This document shows positions 1 through 20,640 of a stretch of DNA of 64,000 bases, one piece after another; positions within the stretch are counted from its first letter, which is position 1; every line of letters starts with the position of its first letter. Position numbers and translations under genes: made by a program. Source of the stretch: Glandiceps talaboti (Eukaryota; Hemichordata; Enteropneusta; Spengelidae); the NCBI RefSeq assembly GCF_964340395.1, contig NC_135565.1, positions 7,631,742 to 7,695,741 on the forward strand, read 5' to 3'. Under the pieces are notes generated by a model. The model was given only the letters and a program-made list of their open reading frames with translations. It was not told where the DNA came from and searched no databases.

Positions 1-789
1 ACATGGGAGACAAGGAGATAGAGTCAGAGATTTTAAAAATCCAATACCACGTCCTTGACATCAACAAATAACACATTGCCATGGGTGTAATGTTCCCATG
101 GATGTAATATTATTCATTACACTGATATTAACTAGTCCATCAAATCTTTACCGTTATTCCAAGCATACCATATTTGATGCATATAATAGGACTGAAAATG
201 ATATATTTCAAATTCGTTATAAAATATAAAATTAACATTTATTTTCCTGCACTCTTCTCATGATCAAGGACACACTTTTTCATCACCTCACTTTGTTACC
301 ATGACGACTGTACATCATGCTGAATAAAACAGTCATGTTCTATTCACTTTAAAACATTAAACAGAAACGATACAAATGTCCAAGTGTGGTACTCATTGCC
401 GTACTGTATAATATCATATTACTCCTGAACATCTGATGATAAACTCATAGTTGTCAATATTGACAGGACTCTTCACCTAACAATTCTTGGTGACAGGCCA
501 TCATATATGTTCATATTTACTGGATAACATTAATTTCTATGGGCAATCGTGATGGCAGACTTTATAAATTAATATTTGTTTGTTCTCTTCAAACAGTTAA
601 ATAATAAATTAAGTATCATTACAATTTACCTAGGTGGCACTGTTACCATGGTGATGAAGATGATGTGCTATATTGTTATTGCACACGTCTAGTGCTAGAT
701 CACAGACAGAAATCATAAATGATGTACATCTACCGGGATACAAATTTGCACCCTACCATCCCTCACTCACTCCCTCCCTCCCTAACTAC

Positions 790-866
790 CTACCTACATA
801 CATACGTACATACGTACGTACATACATACATACATACATACATACATACATACATACATACATAGG
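790..866. repeat. (ACAT)n microsatellite
   Basis: Uninterrupted tetranucleotide ACAT/CATA repeat with a few ACGT variants at its left end. The Tyr/Ile/His-rich frame across it is only the translation of the repeat. Confidence 0.95.
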
Positions 867-2582
867 CTTACCTATACCTACCCATACCTACCTGAACATC
901 TACCTACTTGAACTTCACTTGATTCATCGTGTACATTTTACATATTAAATTTCATAAATGCCAGCATACCTTCCATCACAAATAAGCTTATTTCCATCAG
1001 ATAAATTGATGAATATGTATTGTTTATCTAAATAACTTTTCATGTCTGCTAAGACCCATGGTGTATCATTCAAAGAATAATAGCGTGAACAAGTTTTTCA
1101 ATTTAATTAAATTTTTTTTGGCAACCGAGCGAAAATTATGTGATGTGAAACCATGACATAACAGAACAGAGTTTATGAAAATAGATATATTTTCTGGAGT
1201 GGTGTTCCTTTTTAATTTTATTACGTTTTCGACATAATGTATGTATTATTGAATTTCGTACTTCTAGTAATATCATCATTTTGTCCTTATACAATTTCAC
1301 CTGTGGTATTTATATACTATTACACATTGTTTGTGTCCAATGCTATTTTCGTAATTGACCAAAATATGTTCACCAGCTGGTAGATCAAATGATTTACAGA
1401 GGTTTTAACACACATAACTACATTGGCATAATTTGTCATTGTGATGAGGATGGTCGACGAAGGCACATCAAAATGTCAATGCTAACAAACTTTGAACTGC
1501 TTGTGTGTTATAACATTTGTGAATTATGTCCTTAATGGTACACATGTATATACGTTTACTAGTACTCCCGTGCAAATGTTATTATACAAGTTTGTGAAAA
1601 ATTGTTTTTACATGTACATATATACAGCACGTTGCATGGCACCTTCAACTGAGTCTGAACAAAAGCTGCACATGCCACACTTTAATAACGTAGCATGATT
1701 GAATAAATACATATTGTTGCTACATTTTGTCTCAATGAAATGAACTCAAATGTGTCAACATACAAACATACAAACATCAAATGCAGACATAACAACGGTT
1801 GGCGCCCGTGGGTCTGTGCCCATTTGCACTATGCTTATAATACTAGTTTATTTCAACTAAAACGTAGCAAGAAATTACCATCTTGTATATCAAGTGAAAT
1901 TACGTTATATTTGTTTCTGCGTAGTTGTATCAAACAGATTCAGTAAATGGTAACCTGTAATTACGCTGTACTAAGCACTGCATCTTACATGTACATGTGA
2001 AATGAGGTCAAACGGGATCTCTGTTTATTTAGTGACTGGTTTTAATACATTTCCTCAGGAGTTGAGTAAACTGAACTCTGACAAACTGAACAGCCATATT
2101 TGCATACAGTGTTATTAAAGCGACTTCCTCTTAATTTAGGTCGATGTCCTCGGATATTTTCATTCAGATTGATTGAAAATTTGTAATTTAAAAATCTATA
2201 GCAAAAAAGAATTCATCAGCCGGGTCAGGGCAAGTCATTATTATTGCCTGATTGAGACCCCCCCCCCCCCCCCCCCCCGGCTACTCACCTTATTTGAGTA
2301 TACATATACAAAATGTATGTGCCGCCGTTTGGGGTGCGTTTTCTAGCCCCTTTGATCTAAAATGGGTTTATTTTGTCGAGCTGAAGAGTCTAAAATCGGG
2401 TCCACTTGATATATTCGATTTTGCTTGGTCTAAAATGTGGCCCATCGTCCTTTGCTAAATCATAACTGCCATTAATTGCCCCAAAATGTTTGCCTATGTA
2501 TGTCTGTCTCTCTGTCTCTTTGTATGTCTGTCTCTCTGTCTCCCTCCCTTTGTCTGTCTAGATCTGTGTCCGTCTGTCTCCA

Positions 2583-2695
<113 letters not shown>

Positions 2696-3552
2696 GTAAC
2701 TCTGGCCTATATCCACCTTGTTATGCTAACCACTAAAACTGGACACGTTAAATACCCTGCACCCTTGTTATCAAAATATTTGTAATTCAGGAGGTTGCAG
2801 TTACATTTACATTGCAGTACATTTACATAATGACTGCATTTGAATAATCAAACAGTCCGACGTAGATTTACTATTCACCTCTGCGACCAATTTGATACAA
2901 GATTGTATAGCAAACTGGATGTAGGTTAGAGGTATCCTAGACACAGAACACCATCGTAGATGGTCATTAGCATCATGTATTTGTTAAACACTCACAAAAA
3001 GTCTGCCCAGTTATAGATTAGTGGTTATACGTGGTAATTACATCATGTCCAAATATGGTGTATTATTGCTCATATCAGGGAACTACTTTATACACATTCT
3101 AAAAAAATGACGGTTTACTCATTTCCATGAATAACCTTTGTTCGTGGTTCGTCATCGGAGCTGGATAGGGTGAAGGGAGATCTTGAAAGTCGAAGTCATA
3201 GATAGCATCTATAGCTAGCTAGACTACTTATGGGAGGGTAGATTGCAAAGTATTACTAGAGCTACATGGTCTTGCTTTATTACACCATCCACCCATTCTG
3301 TCACATCAAAAATGTATGTTATTATTTCTCTAAGGAATTATGCTTTATCATCTAGAAAAGGTGAAAAGGTGATTATTCATGCATTTTCATTTATTATTTA
3401 TACGGGTTTCGCTTAACTGCTGGGGAAAAGATTAAGGCACTATTGCAGTGGCATTAGGGATTATCCATGTAGCAGGTGATACGGTAAAAGTACCTGTGGA
3501 TCCGATCCCCTGCTGGGTGATTACTCTGTGTAGCACCCACGCAACTATCTGT

Positions 3553-6500
3553 CCTTCAATACATATCCTATCACTACATTATATCTTGCAGATGTAGCAC
3601 ATTGTACGTCTTCAGTATATGCTATCAATACATTATATTTTGCACATTGCATGTTTTCAATACATATCATATCAATACATCATATTTTGCAGCTGCAGCA
3701 CATTGCATGTTTTCAATACATATCATATCAATACATTATATTTTGCACATTGCATGTTTTCAATACATATCATATCAATACATCATATTTTGCAGCTGCA
3801 GCACATTGCATGTCTTCAATACATATCATATCAATACATTATATTTTGCAGCTGTATCACATTGCATGTCTTCAATACATATCCTACCAATACATTATAT
3901 ATTTTGCAGCTGCAGCACATTGCATGTCTTCAATACATATCCTATATCAATACATTATATGTTGCAGCTGTATCACATTGCATGTCTTCAATACATATCC
4001 TATATCAATACATTATATTTTGCAGCTGTAGCACATTGCATGTTTTCAATACATATCATATTAATACATTATATATTTTGCAGCTGTAGCACATTGCATG
4101 TTTTCAATACATATCATATTAATACATTATATATTTTGCAGCTGTATCACATTGCATGTTTTTAATACATATCCTATCAATACATTATATTTTGCAGCTG
4201 TAGCACATTGCATGTTTTCAATACATATCATATTAATACATTATATATTTTGCAGCTGTATCACATTGCATGTCTTCAATACATATCATATCAATGCATT
4301 ATATTTTGCAGCTGTATCACATTGCATGTTTTCAATACATATCATATCAATACATAATTTGATGCTGTAGCACATTGCATGTCTTCAATACATATCATAT
4401 TAATACATTATATATTTTGCAGCTGTAGCACATTGCATGTCTTCAATACATATCATATCAATACATTATATTTTGCAGCTGTATCACATTGCATGTTTTC
4501 AATACATATCATATCAATACATTATATTTTGCAGCTGCAGCACATTGCATGTTTTTAATACATATCCTATCAATACATTATATTGTGCAGCTGCAGCACA
4601 TTGCATGTCTTCAATATATGCTAACAATACATTATATTGTGCAGCTGCAGCACATTGCATGTCTTCAATGTATGCTAACAATACATTATATTTTGCAGCT
4701 GCAGCACATTGCATGTCTTCAATATATGCTAACAATACATTATATTTTGCAGCTGTAGCACATTGCATGTCTTCAATATATGCTAACAATACATTATATT
4801 TTGCAGCTGCAGCACATTGCATGTCTTCAATACATATCCTATCAATACATTATATGTTGCAGCTGTATCACATTGCATGTCTTCAATACATATCCTACCA
4901 ATACATTATATTTTGCAGCTGTATCACATTGCATGTCTTCAATACATATCCTATCAATACATTATATTTTGCAGCTGTATCATATTGCATGTCTTCAATA
5001 CATATCCTATGAATACATTATATTTTGCAGCTGTACAACTTTGCATGTATTCAATACATATCCTATCAATACATAATTTGATGCTGTATCACATTGAATG
5101 TCTTCAATACATATCCTATATCAATACATTATATTTTGCAGCTGTAGCACCTTGCATGTCTTCAATATATGCTACCAATACATTATATTTTGCAGCTGTA
5201 CAACTTTGCATGTATTCAATACATATCCTATCAATACATAATTTGATGCTGTATCACATTGCATGTCTTCAATACATATCATATCAATACATTATATTTT
5301 GCAGCTGTAGCACATTGCATGTCTTCAATACATATCCTATATCAATACATTATATTTTGCAGCTGCAGCACATTGCATGTCTTCAATATATGCTACCAAT
5401 ACATTATATTTTGCAGCTGTAGTACATTGCATGTCTTCAATACATATCCTATCAATACATTATTTGATGCTGTAGCACATTGCATGTCTTCAATACATAT
5501 CATATTAATACATTATATATTTTGCAGCTGTATCACATTGCATGTCTTCAATACATATCCTATATCAATACATTATATTTTGCACATTGCATGTTTTCAA
5601 TACATATCATATCAATACATTATATTTTGCAGCTGTAGCACATTGCATGTCTTCAATACATATCATATCAATACATAATATGATGCTGTATCACATTGCA
5701 TGTCTTCAATACATATCCTATATCAATACATTATATTTTGCACATTGCATGTTTTCAATACATATCATATCAATACATTATATTTTGCAGCTGCAGCACA
5801 TTGCATGTCTTCAATACATATCCTATCAATACATTATATTTTGCAGCTGCAGCACATTGCATGTTTTCAATACATATCCTATCAATACATTATATGTTGC
5901 AGCTGCAGCACATTGCATGTTTTCAATACATATCATATCAATACATTATATTTTGCAGCTGCAGCACATTGCATGTTTTCAATACATATCCTATCAATAC
6001 ATTATATGTTGCAGCTGCAGCACATTGCATGTTTTCAATACATATCATATCAATACATTATATTTTGCAGCTGCAGCACATTGCATGTTTTCAATACATA
6101 TCATATCAATGCATTATATTTTGCAGCTGTAGTACATTGCATGTCTTCAATACATATCATATCAATACATCATATTTTGCAGCTGCAGCACATTGCGTGT
6201 TTTCAATACATATCATATCAATACATAATTTGATGCTGTATCACATTGCATGTCTTCAATACATATCATATCAATACATCATATTTTGCAGCTGTAGCAC
6301 ATTGCATGTTTTCAATACATATCATATCAATACATAATTTGATGCTGTATCACATTGCATGTCTTCAATACATATCATATCAATACATTATATTTTGCAG
6401 CTGCAGCACATTGCATGTTTTTAATACATATCCTATCAATACATTATATTGTGCAGCTGCAGCACATTGCATGTCTTCAATATATGCTAACAATACATTA

Positions 6501-9154
6501 TATTGTGCAGCTGCAGCACATTGCATGTCTTCAATATATGCTAACAATACATTATATTTTGCAGCTGCAGCACATTGCATGTCTTCAATATATGCTAACA
6601 ATACATTATATTTTGCAGCTGCAGCACATTGCATGTCTTCAATATATGCTAACAATACATTATATTTTGCAGCTGCAGCACATTTCATGTCTTCAATACA
6701 TATCCTATCAATACATTATATGTTGCAGCTGTATCATATTGCATGTCTTCAATACACATCCTATCAATACATTATATGTTGCAGCTGTATCACATTGCAT
6801 GTCTTCAATACATATCCTATCAATACATTATATTTTGCAGCTGTATCATATTGCATGTCTTCAATACATATCCTATCAATACATTATATGTTGCAGCTGC
6901 AGCACATTGCATGTTTTTAATACATATCATATCAATACATAATTTGATGCTGTATCACATTGCACGTCTTCAATACATATCATATCAATACATTATATTT
7001 TGCAGCTGCAGCACATTGCATGTTTTCAATACATATCATATCAATGCATTATATTTTGCAGCTGTAGTACATTGCATGTCTTCAATACATATCATATCAA
7101 TACATTATATTTTGCAGCTGTAGCACATTGCATGTTTTCAATACATATCATATCAATACATTATATTTTGCAGCTGCAGCACATTGCATGTTTTCAATAC
7201 ATATCATATCAATACATTATATTTTGCACATTGCATGTTTTCAATACATATCATATCAATACATCATATTTTGCAGCTGCAGCACATTGCGTGTTTTCAA
7301 TACATATCATATCAATACATAATTTGATGCTGTATCACATTGCATGTCTTCAATACATATCATATCAATACATTATATTTTGCACATTGCATGTTTTCAA
7401 TACATATCATATCAATACATCATATTTTGCAGCTGTAGCACATTGCATGTTTTCAATACATATCATATCAATACATAATATGATGCTGTATCACATTGCA
7501 TGTCTTCAATACATATCATATCAATACATTATATTTTGCAGCTGCAGCACATTGCATGTTTTTAATACATATCCTATCAATACATTATATTGTGCAGCTG
7601 CAGCACATTGCATGTCTTCAATATATGCTAACAATACATTATATTGTGCAGCTGCAGCACATTGCATGTCTTCAATATATGCTAACAATACATTATATTT
7701 TGCAGCTGCAGCACATTGCATGTCTTCAATATATGCTAACAATACATTATATTTTGCAGCTGCAGCACATTGCATGTCTTCAATATATGCTAACAATACA
7801 TTATATTTTGCAGCTGCAGCACATTTCATGTCTTCAATACATATCCTATCAATACATTATATGTTGCAGCTGTATCATATTGCATGTCTTCAATACACAT
7901 CCTATCAATACATTATATGTTGCAGCTGTATCACATTGCATGTCTTCAATACATATCCTATCAATACATTATATTTTGCAGCTGTATCATATTGCATGTC
8001 TTCAATACATATCCTATCAATACATTATATTTTGCAGCTGCAGCACATTGCATGTTTTCAATATATGCTACCAATACATTATATTTTGCAGCTGTACAAC
8101 TTTGCATGTATTCAATACATATCCTATCAATACATAATTTGATGCTGTATCACATTGCATGTCTTCAATACATATCCTATATCAATACATTATATTTTGC
8201 AGCTGTAGCACCTTGCATGTCTTCAATATATGCTACCAATACATTATATTTTGCAGCTGTAGTACATTGCATGTCTTCAATACATATCCTATCAATACAT
8301 TATTTGATGCTGTAGCACATTGCATGTCTTCAATACATATCCTATATCAATACATTATATTTTGCAGCTGTAGCACCTTGCATGTCTTCAATATATGCTA
8401 CCAATACATTATATTTTGCAGCTGTAGTACATTGCATGTCTTCAATACATATCCTATCAATACATTATTTGATGCTGTAGCACATTGCATGTCTTCAATA
8501 CATATCATATTAATACATTATATATTTTGCAGCTGTATCACATTGCATGTCTTCAATACATATCCTATATCAATGCATTATATTTTGCAGCTGTAGCACC
8601 TTGCATGTCTTCAATACATATCATATCAATGCATTATATTTTGCAGCTGTAGCACCTTGCATGTCTTCAATACATATCCTATATCAATACATTATATTGT
8701 GCACATTGCATGTTTTCAATACATATCCTATCAATGCATTATATTTTGCAGCTGCAGCACATTGCATGTCTTCAATACATATCCCATCAATACATTATAT
8801 TTTGCAGCTGCAGCACATTGCATGTCTTCAATACATATCCTATCAATGCATTATATTTTGCAGCTGCAGCACATTGCATGTCTTCAATACATATCCTACC
8901 AATACATTATATTTTGCAGCTGCAGCACATTGCATGTCTTCAATACATATCCTATCAATACATTATATGTTGCAGCTGTATCACATTGCATGTCTTCAAT
9001 ACATATCCTATCAATACATTATATTTTGCAGCTGTATCACCTTGCATGTCTTCAATACATATCCTATATCAATACATTATATTGTGCACATTGCATATTT
9101 TCAATACATATCCTATATCAATACATTATATTTTGCAGCTGCAGCACATTGCGC
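3553..9154. repeat. Large tandem array of a ~56-bp unit (minisatellite/satellite)
   Basis: About 5.6 kb is built from roughly 100 copies of a unit of ~56 bp. Each unit reads approximately: cagctgYagcacattgcatg, then tYttcaatacatatc, then MtatcaatacattatatttTg. Visible unit classes include a full unit, a short unit lacking the cagctg block, units with a two-to-three-base 'ata' or 'tat' insertion, a 'tatgcta' type and an 'aatttgatgctgta' type. Blocks of the same unit order recur: the stretch near 6250-7000 reappears about 1141 bases later and partly near 4490, so there is higher-order structure. Because the unit rarely contains stops, it gives many overlapping open frames in three phases, including one of 380 codons. 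These are repeat translations, not genes. Confidence 0.97.
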
Positions 9155-9582
9155 GTTCTTGGAACGAATAGTGTGTCAGAAGGTATTGTGCATAACTAAT
9201 ATTGAAATCCAGGCTTTTATTTGATAAAGAAGGTATATTCCATTCCTTCAAGGGTACATTGAAGGAGCTGGAGGCGCAGCGTGGTATGACCTGTAATGGT
9301 AATGAGGTCTTGGGAAGGAATGAAGCGTGACTGGAAATACGATTATGAGCAACTATATGGCATGTGTAGTTCATTTCACTCAGTCAAAATGTAGCAAGAA
9401 ACTGTACTCATTCTATCTTGCTGTATAATTAAAGTGTAGTATGTCTAGCTGCTTGTTGGTCTCATATGTGCGGTTGTTTCAAACAGAAAACTGAACGGTA
9501 TCGTGTAAGATTATGAGTTACTGTAGGGTATGTGCAGTGCATTCCTGTGTCGAAAACACTTTTCCACTTGCATGTGCATTTT

Positions 9583-9755
9583 GTCATTCATTCATTCATT
9601 CATTCATTCATTCATTCATTCATTCATTCATTCATTCATTCATTCATTCATCCATCCATCCATCCATCCATCCATTCATCCATCCATCCATCCATCCATT
9701 CATTCATTCATTCATTCATTCATTCATTCATTCATTCATTCATTCATTCATTCAT
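9583..9755. repeat. (ATTC)n with central (ATCC)n microsatellite
   Basis: Tetranucleotide array of ATTC repeats with an internal block of ATCC repeats. All three frames translate into Ile/His/Ser/Phe or Ile/His/Pro/Ser runs, which explains the three overlapping open frames here. Confidence 0.96.
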
Positions 9756-10887
9756 TACATGCTGGAAAATGACAATTATCACCAAAGATTACTGAAATTA
9801 GTCGACAACAAAGCTGGCAATAAAGAGACATATACTTAATACTTAATTGTGTACAATCGCTACAAGAAATGGTTTCTCCTAGACAGTAGAATTACATTGT
9901 AATTTGACTCAAGCGATCATGTGGTGACTCAAGCGAGACTTTTTCAAAGTGACTACATGCTATTGTTTTGTTAATCCTTTGCCTGTAAGATACGTCGTGT
10001 TGTTCAGCCCTATCACGCTTCTTAGCCTGTAAGATATACGTCGTGTTGTTCAGCCCTATCAAGTTTCTTATACTATGACTTTACATGTAGTAAACTGCCC
10101 AATATCCTGCATAAGCAACCAGACTGGGTAGCAGCCAATCAAATATTGTTATGTTCTAAGAGGTGTCAAACTGACTATGATATCAACCTTTCAGTGCTGA
10201 TTTATGACACCAACCACCTGTTTTTACGTCAATAGTAAGCATAAGTTTTCGACCAAAGTCTAGTATTTTATCAAGTTCATATAATTAACAAGTATCACCA
10301 TAACAACAATCGTTCAAGCAGAAACTCTTCTGTCTATTTGATGTTAATCTACATAATGACCTCTGACCTCTGTGTCAACTTCTAATCACGGAGTGGCATA
10401 AATCTTTCATCTGGCAGGAACAGTCCCATAGAAAAGTACAGACGATGCACGAATGTCTGTATCTTGCAGACTACTTAACTACATGTATCAACTGAATTCT
10501 CTGTATGCCTAGCTATACAATGTGTATATGGGTAAAATGGTAACTGAGCATCCATGTTTCTAATGTCATCACTAAGTAAAATTTCTTCAAAATTATACTT
10601 CAAAACAACACCCTCACAAACACATTTCACAAAGTCTTGACATATGCAATAACAAGATGGGCATATGGACTTTACCCAGTGATTATGATGTAACCTTATA
10701 TAGCACATCCCTCATGCCCTTCATCGACATTAGTGAAAAGGTTTGTAAGAAAATCACTTTTGGGGGGACTTAACTTGTAAATCTCTGATCTGATCACCTT
10801 CATATCAACAATTTGTCATCTACACATCATAAGTAATGCCCCCCCCCCCTCAAATACAAAGGCAATGGGTTCCACGGTTTTTGACAT

Positions 10888-11010
<123 letters not shown>

Positions 11011-11774
11011 CTCTCTTTCAGATTTTCAGATTATAGAGTTTTAAAATATTTGATATATAGCACTCCGACCATTAGTATAATCTCTAAATCGCTTGAAAGG
11101 CATGCCGGAAACAAAACAGTCATTATTCATAATAGTAATGTAAATGTTTATTCAGATGTTATACATATAGTGCTCATATCATGTACAATCAATAATTTTC
11201 TATTACAATAGGCTCCGTCTGTCCGTCCGTCCGTGTATCTGTTCGTATATCCGCGCGTATCCCTAGGCCCTGGGAGCTCATATCACCCATTTTCAGCCAA
11301 CATACCCACCCACGTAGGTAGATCACCATATGACACACTTGATAAGATACATTGTATATGCACTCAACATTTTGGTGAGAAGAGGAATGGCAGACAACAT
11401 GTTAACCCAGTTATTATCAAAATCAGATAACGTACCCGATTACAAACCACAAGAGATAGCATTATGATGTTTGTGTATTGCATTATGCAGGAGTCGGTTC
11501 TAATCATTAGTGGAATTTTCCATTGATTTAATGGATATTGAACAATTACAACAAACCATGTAGGTATTAAAGGTCACCTGTATAAACTATGAGCAAAATA
11601 CAAATGAAGGACATAATGACATGATTGTGAGTGTAGCTTGAGGTTTTAGTTATAATTTTCAATCGGTATTATATGAATTCCTGCCTTTTGGTAGAGCCAG
11701 GCTTTTCTATTTCATTTTGCATTCCTCTACCACCGTTCCTCTTCATTCACCCTTGAGTCACTCACTCCCTCAGT

Positions 11775-11777
<3 letters not shown>

Positions 11778-11846
<69 letters not shown>
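11778..11846. repeat. (CT)n microsatellite
   Basis: About 68 bases of uninterrupted CT dinucleotide. Confidence 0.95.
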
Positions 11847-11850
<4 letters not shown>

Positions 11851-12165
11851 AGTCTCTCCGATTCGTCTTATTATATGTGACAACTAGCTACACAAACATA
11901 AAACAAACATGTATTAACAATAAAATGGACGTGTATAACGTAATCAAGAAATGTAATAGTATTTTAATAACAGTAAATATATACATATTAGCTGACAACA
12001 TAATATACATTATCAATCAAAACTTAAGATATTTCACCATACTAACACCAAATATATTCAAATACTGAAACCCACTCTCAAATGAAAACAGTGCAAAGAT
12101 TAGAAGAATGTTATTAAAATAAATACGTGTAAAGTCAGTTAGATTTATAGTTGCAGTTGTTTGTG

Positions 12166-12246
12166 AGTATGTATGTATGTATGTATGTATGTATGTATGT
12201 ACAATGTATGTATGTATGTATGTATGTATGTATGTATGTATGTATG

Positions 12247-12278
<32 letters not shown>

Positions 12279-12315
12279 TGTATGTACACACACACATACA
12301 CACACACATATATAT
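12166..12315. repeat. (ATGT)n followed by (CA)n and (TA)n microsatellite
   Basis: A tetranucleotide ATGT array interrupted by 'acaatgtatg' near 12200 and 'tatatg' near 12247, grading into CA and TA dinucleotides. Open frames on both strands over it are artefacts. Confidence 0.95.
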
Positions 12316-18915
<6,600 letters not shown>

Positions 18916-20007
18916 TTACCTCTGTTCAATGACCTTTTTACCGAGGTCACAGCTGAGCGACACTTCCTCGTGCCATTCGGGACCCGAAGAAATTTCACAT
19001 AGATCTCGTTCCCAGGTTTGACTGCACACTCCGGTTTCATCTTTTACACAATACCATAGATACGACGGCTCATCTAGCATACCGTGTGTGACACAATCTC
19101 CGTTACTGTACATCAACTTCGTATCGTACTGTATATTGCCGAACGGAACTTTATCAGTTGGTCGGATATATTCGAATCCAAAGATGATACTTTTCATGGC
19201 AGGGTCGCTGAATTCCGGGGGACACTGCTGACCAAGAACGCCTTTGTCCAGGGTTTTGTTGCACAAGTATTCGATGTGCGTGATGGGGTCCACGTCGTAG
19301 TTCGCGACGTCTTCTAAACTGATGAGGATGTGGTTTTGGTAATGTGATGGCATAGCGATATACGCATTCTGTAATCCGTATGTATGAGTGCTTTTTAACT
19401 GCTGGAGGTTACGGATGAAAACTGCGACTGAGCATGAAACAACTAAGCCTGTACCGACGAACGAGAAAGCAAGCACGATGACGCTGCTCATAGGATTTTC
19501 ACAGCACGTACCTTTGAAACAGAAATTGAAGAGCAGTTTGAAGAATTTGAATAAACATACGGTAGTGGCGACGGCTACTGTCAACAACTGCGTCACCTTT
19601 GCAGTCGCCCATGAACACGGCGCGATTAAAACGTTTAGAAAAGCTAGCGGTATATCTTCCAACCACATAGGCACCAACCCAGCGTAGTCCTGGGTTATAT
19701 GCTTCCTTCCCGTGGCTTTGAAGAAACTATTCACCGAATCGAAGATGAAAGTAAAGGTACCGGCGATACTAAATACCAACAACCCAAACAACGTCATCGT
19801 ATGAGGCGGACCAACTAACAGACCAGCTGACAAATTAGCCCATGCTGAATAATTCAACCAATCTGTAAGTACATCGATAAATCCTAATATTATCACAACG
19901 ATCGTTTTCCAATCCCAGCCACGATCGTCATCCAGGCCCGGTACAGTGCTTGTCACTCCGCGGTGATATTTCACGCTCGTACTCGTTCCGCCACCTTCAC
20001 CCGGCAT
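18916..20007 (-). CDS. Uncharacterised multi-pass membrane protein with Cys-rich C-terminal region
   Basis: A 363-residue frame on one exon, starting at an ATG with A at -3 (cacaATG). Visible hydrophobic segments lie at about residues 34-50, 68-90, 113-130, 136-160 and 173-198. A ~165-residue hydrophilic tail follows with seven Cys (249, 262, 305, 320, 328, 337, 353) and an N-glycosylation site at Asn250, which suggests a disulfide-bonded extracellular or lumenal region. Two motifs stand out: GFIDVLTDW at the first segment and MWLEDIPLAF at the third. An acidic residue pair followed by Ile-Pro in a membrane segment recalls XK-related proteins, but that is only a resemblance. I do not recognise the family. 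The last codons read ...GAACAGAG followed by GTAACA, so a splice donor overlaps the stop and the true C terminus could lie in another exon. The even coding character, with no simple repeats, argues for a real gene. Confidence 0.8.
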   Translation of the reverse strand: MPGEGGGTSTSVKYHRGVTSTVPGLDDDRGWDWKTIVVIILGFIDVLTDWLNYSAWANLSAGLLVGPPHTMTLFGLLVFSIAGTFTFIFDSVNSFFKATGRKHITQDYAGLVPMWLEDIPLAFLNVLIAPCSWATAKVTQLLTVAVATTVCLFKFFKLLFNFCFKGTCCENPMSSVIVLAFSFVGTGLVVSCSVAVFIRNLQQLKSTHTYGLQNAYIAMPSHYQNHILISLEDVANYDVDPITHIEYLCNKTLDKGVLGQQCPPEFSDPAMKSIIFGFEYIRPTDKVPFGNIQYDTKLMYSNGDCVTHGMLDEPSYLWYCVKDETGVCSQTWERDLCEISSGPEWHEEVSLSCDLGKKVIEQR

Positions 20008-20640
20008 TGTGTATGTGTACGTGTCGACGTCAGAACACAGACACGGAAACTATAAATAATTGCTTGACCAGTACGACCTTGGCTAATACAAAGGACGTTG
20101 TCTCTCGATCGATATGTTATTATCCCCAGCAATGTAATCACTTCAAATGTCTAAAAGACAGACGTCTCCACCTGGAAGAGTAAATAAACATAAACAAATT
20201 ATTACTGTAAATTAAATATATGTCAACGATTTAAACATATGAGTTGTTGGCGAAACGAAGTAGCCGCAGTTCAGAGATAGAGGGGAAAGTTCAACACACG
20301 CAGGTCACACACCTCACTGGCACGCCGCGCCGGCCGGCGAGATCACGCGGGCGGATCTGTCAATTCGTGCCTCATTTTCTCAACTTTGACAAACGTATGG
20401 TTACCTTTTTCAATACCACATCTAATTCAGGTGTGAAGTCAATGTAGTACAAACGATTCTTTACGTTATGGTGGTTCCAACTTCCCCGTTTACGTGTATC
20501 TTTCACAAGGATGGTGGTGGCTGTGTTATTTTACTTCTTAGCGGAACGGCGCGGTGCAGTGTATGCAGTGACGACGTTGAAAGAGTCTCCCTAGGTCACC
20601 GAATATTCTAATCACGTTAGTCTTGCCCTGACAAGGCCAT
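20008..20640 (-). promoter_or_regulatory. Probable 5' flank/promoter of the membrane-protein gene, GC-rich core
   Basis: The DNA just upstream of the start codon is richer in CpG than the rest of the window, with a clear GC-rich core near 20322-20358 (gccgcgccggccggcgag). It lies about 320 bases before the ATG, as expected for a TATA-less CpG promoter with a short 5' UTR. Position and composition are seen; promoter activity is inferred. Confidence 0.4.

Noticed and set aside
3602-9224. Many long overlapping frames of up to 380 codons
   Set aside because: All are translations of the 56-bp tandem unit in shifting frames, with no start context, domain or splice structure.
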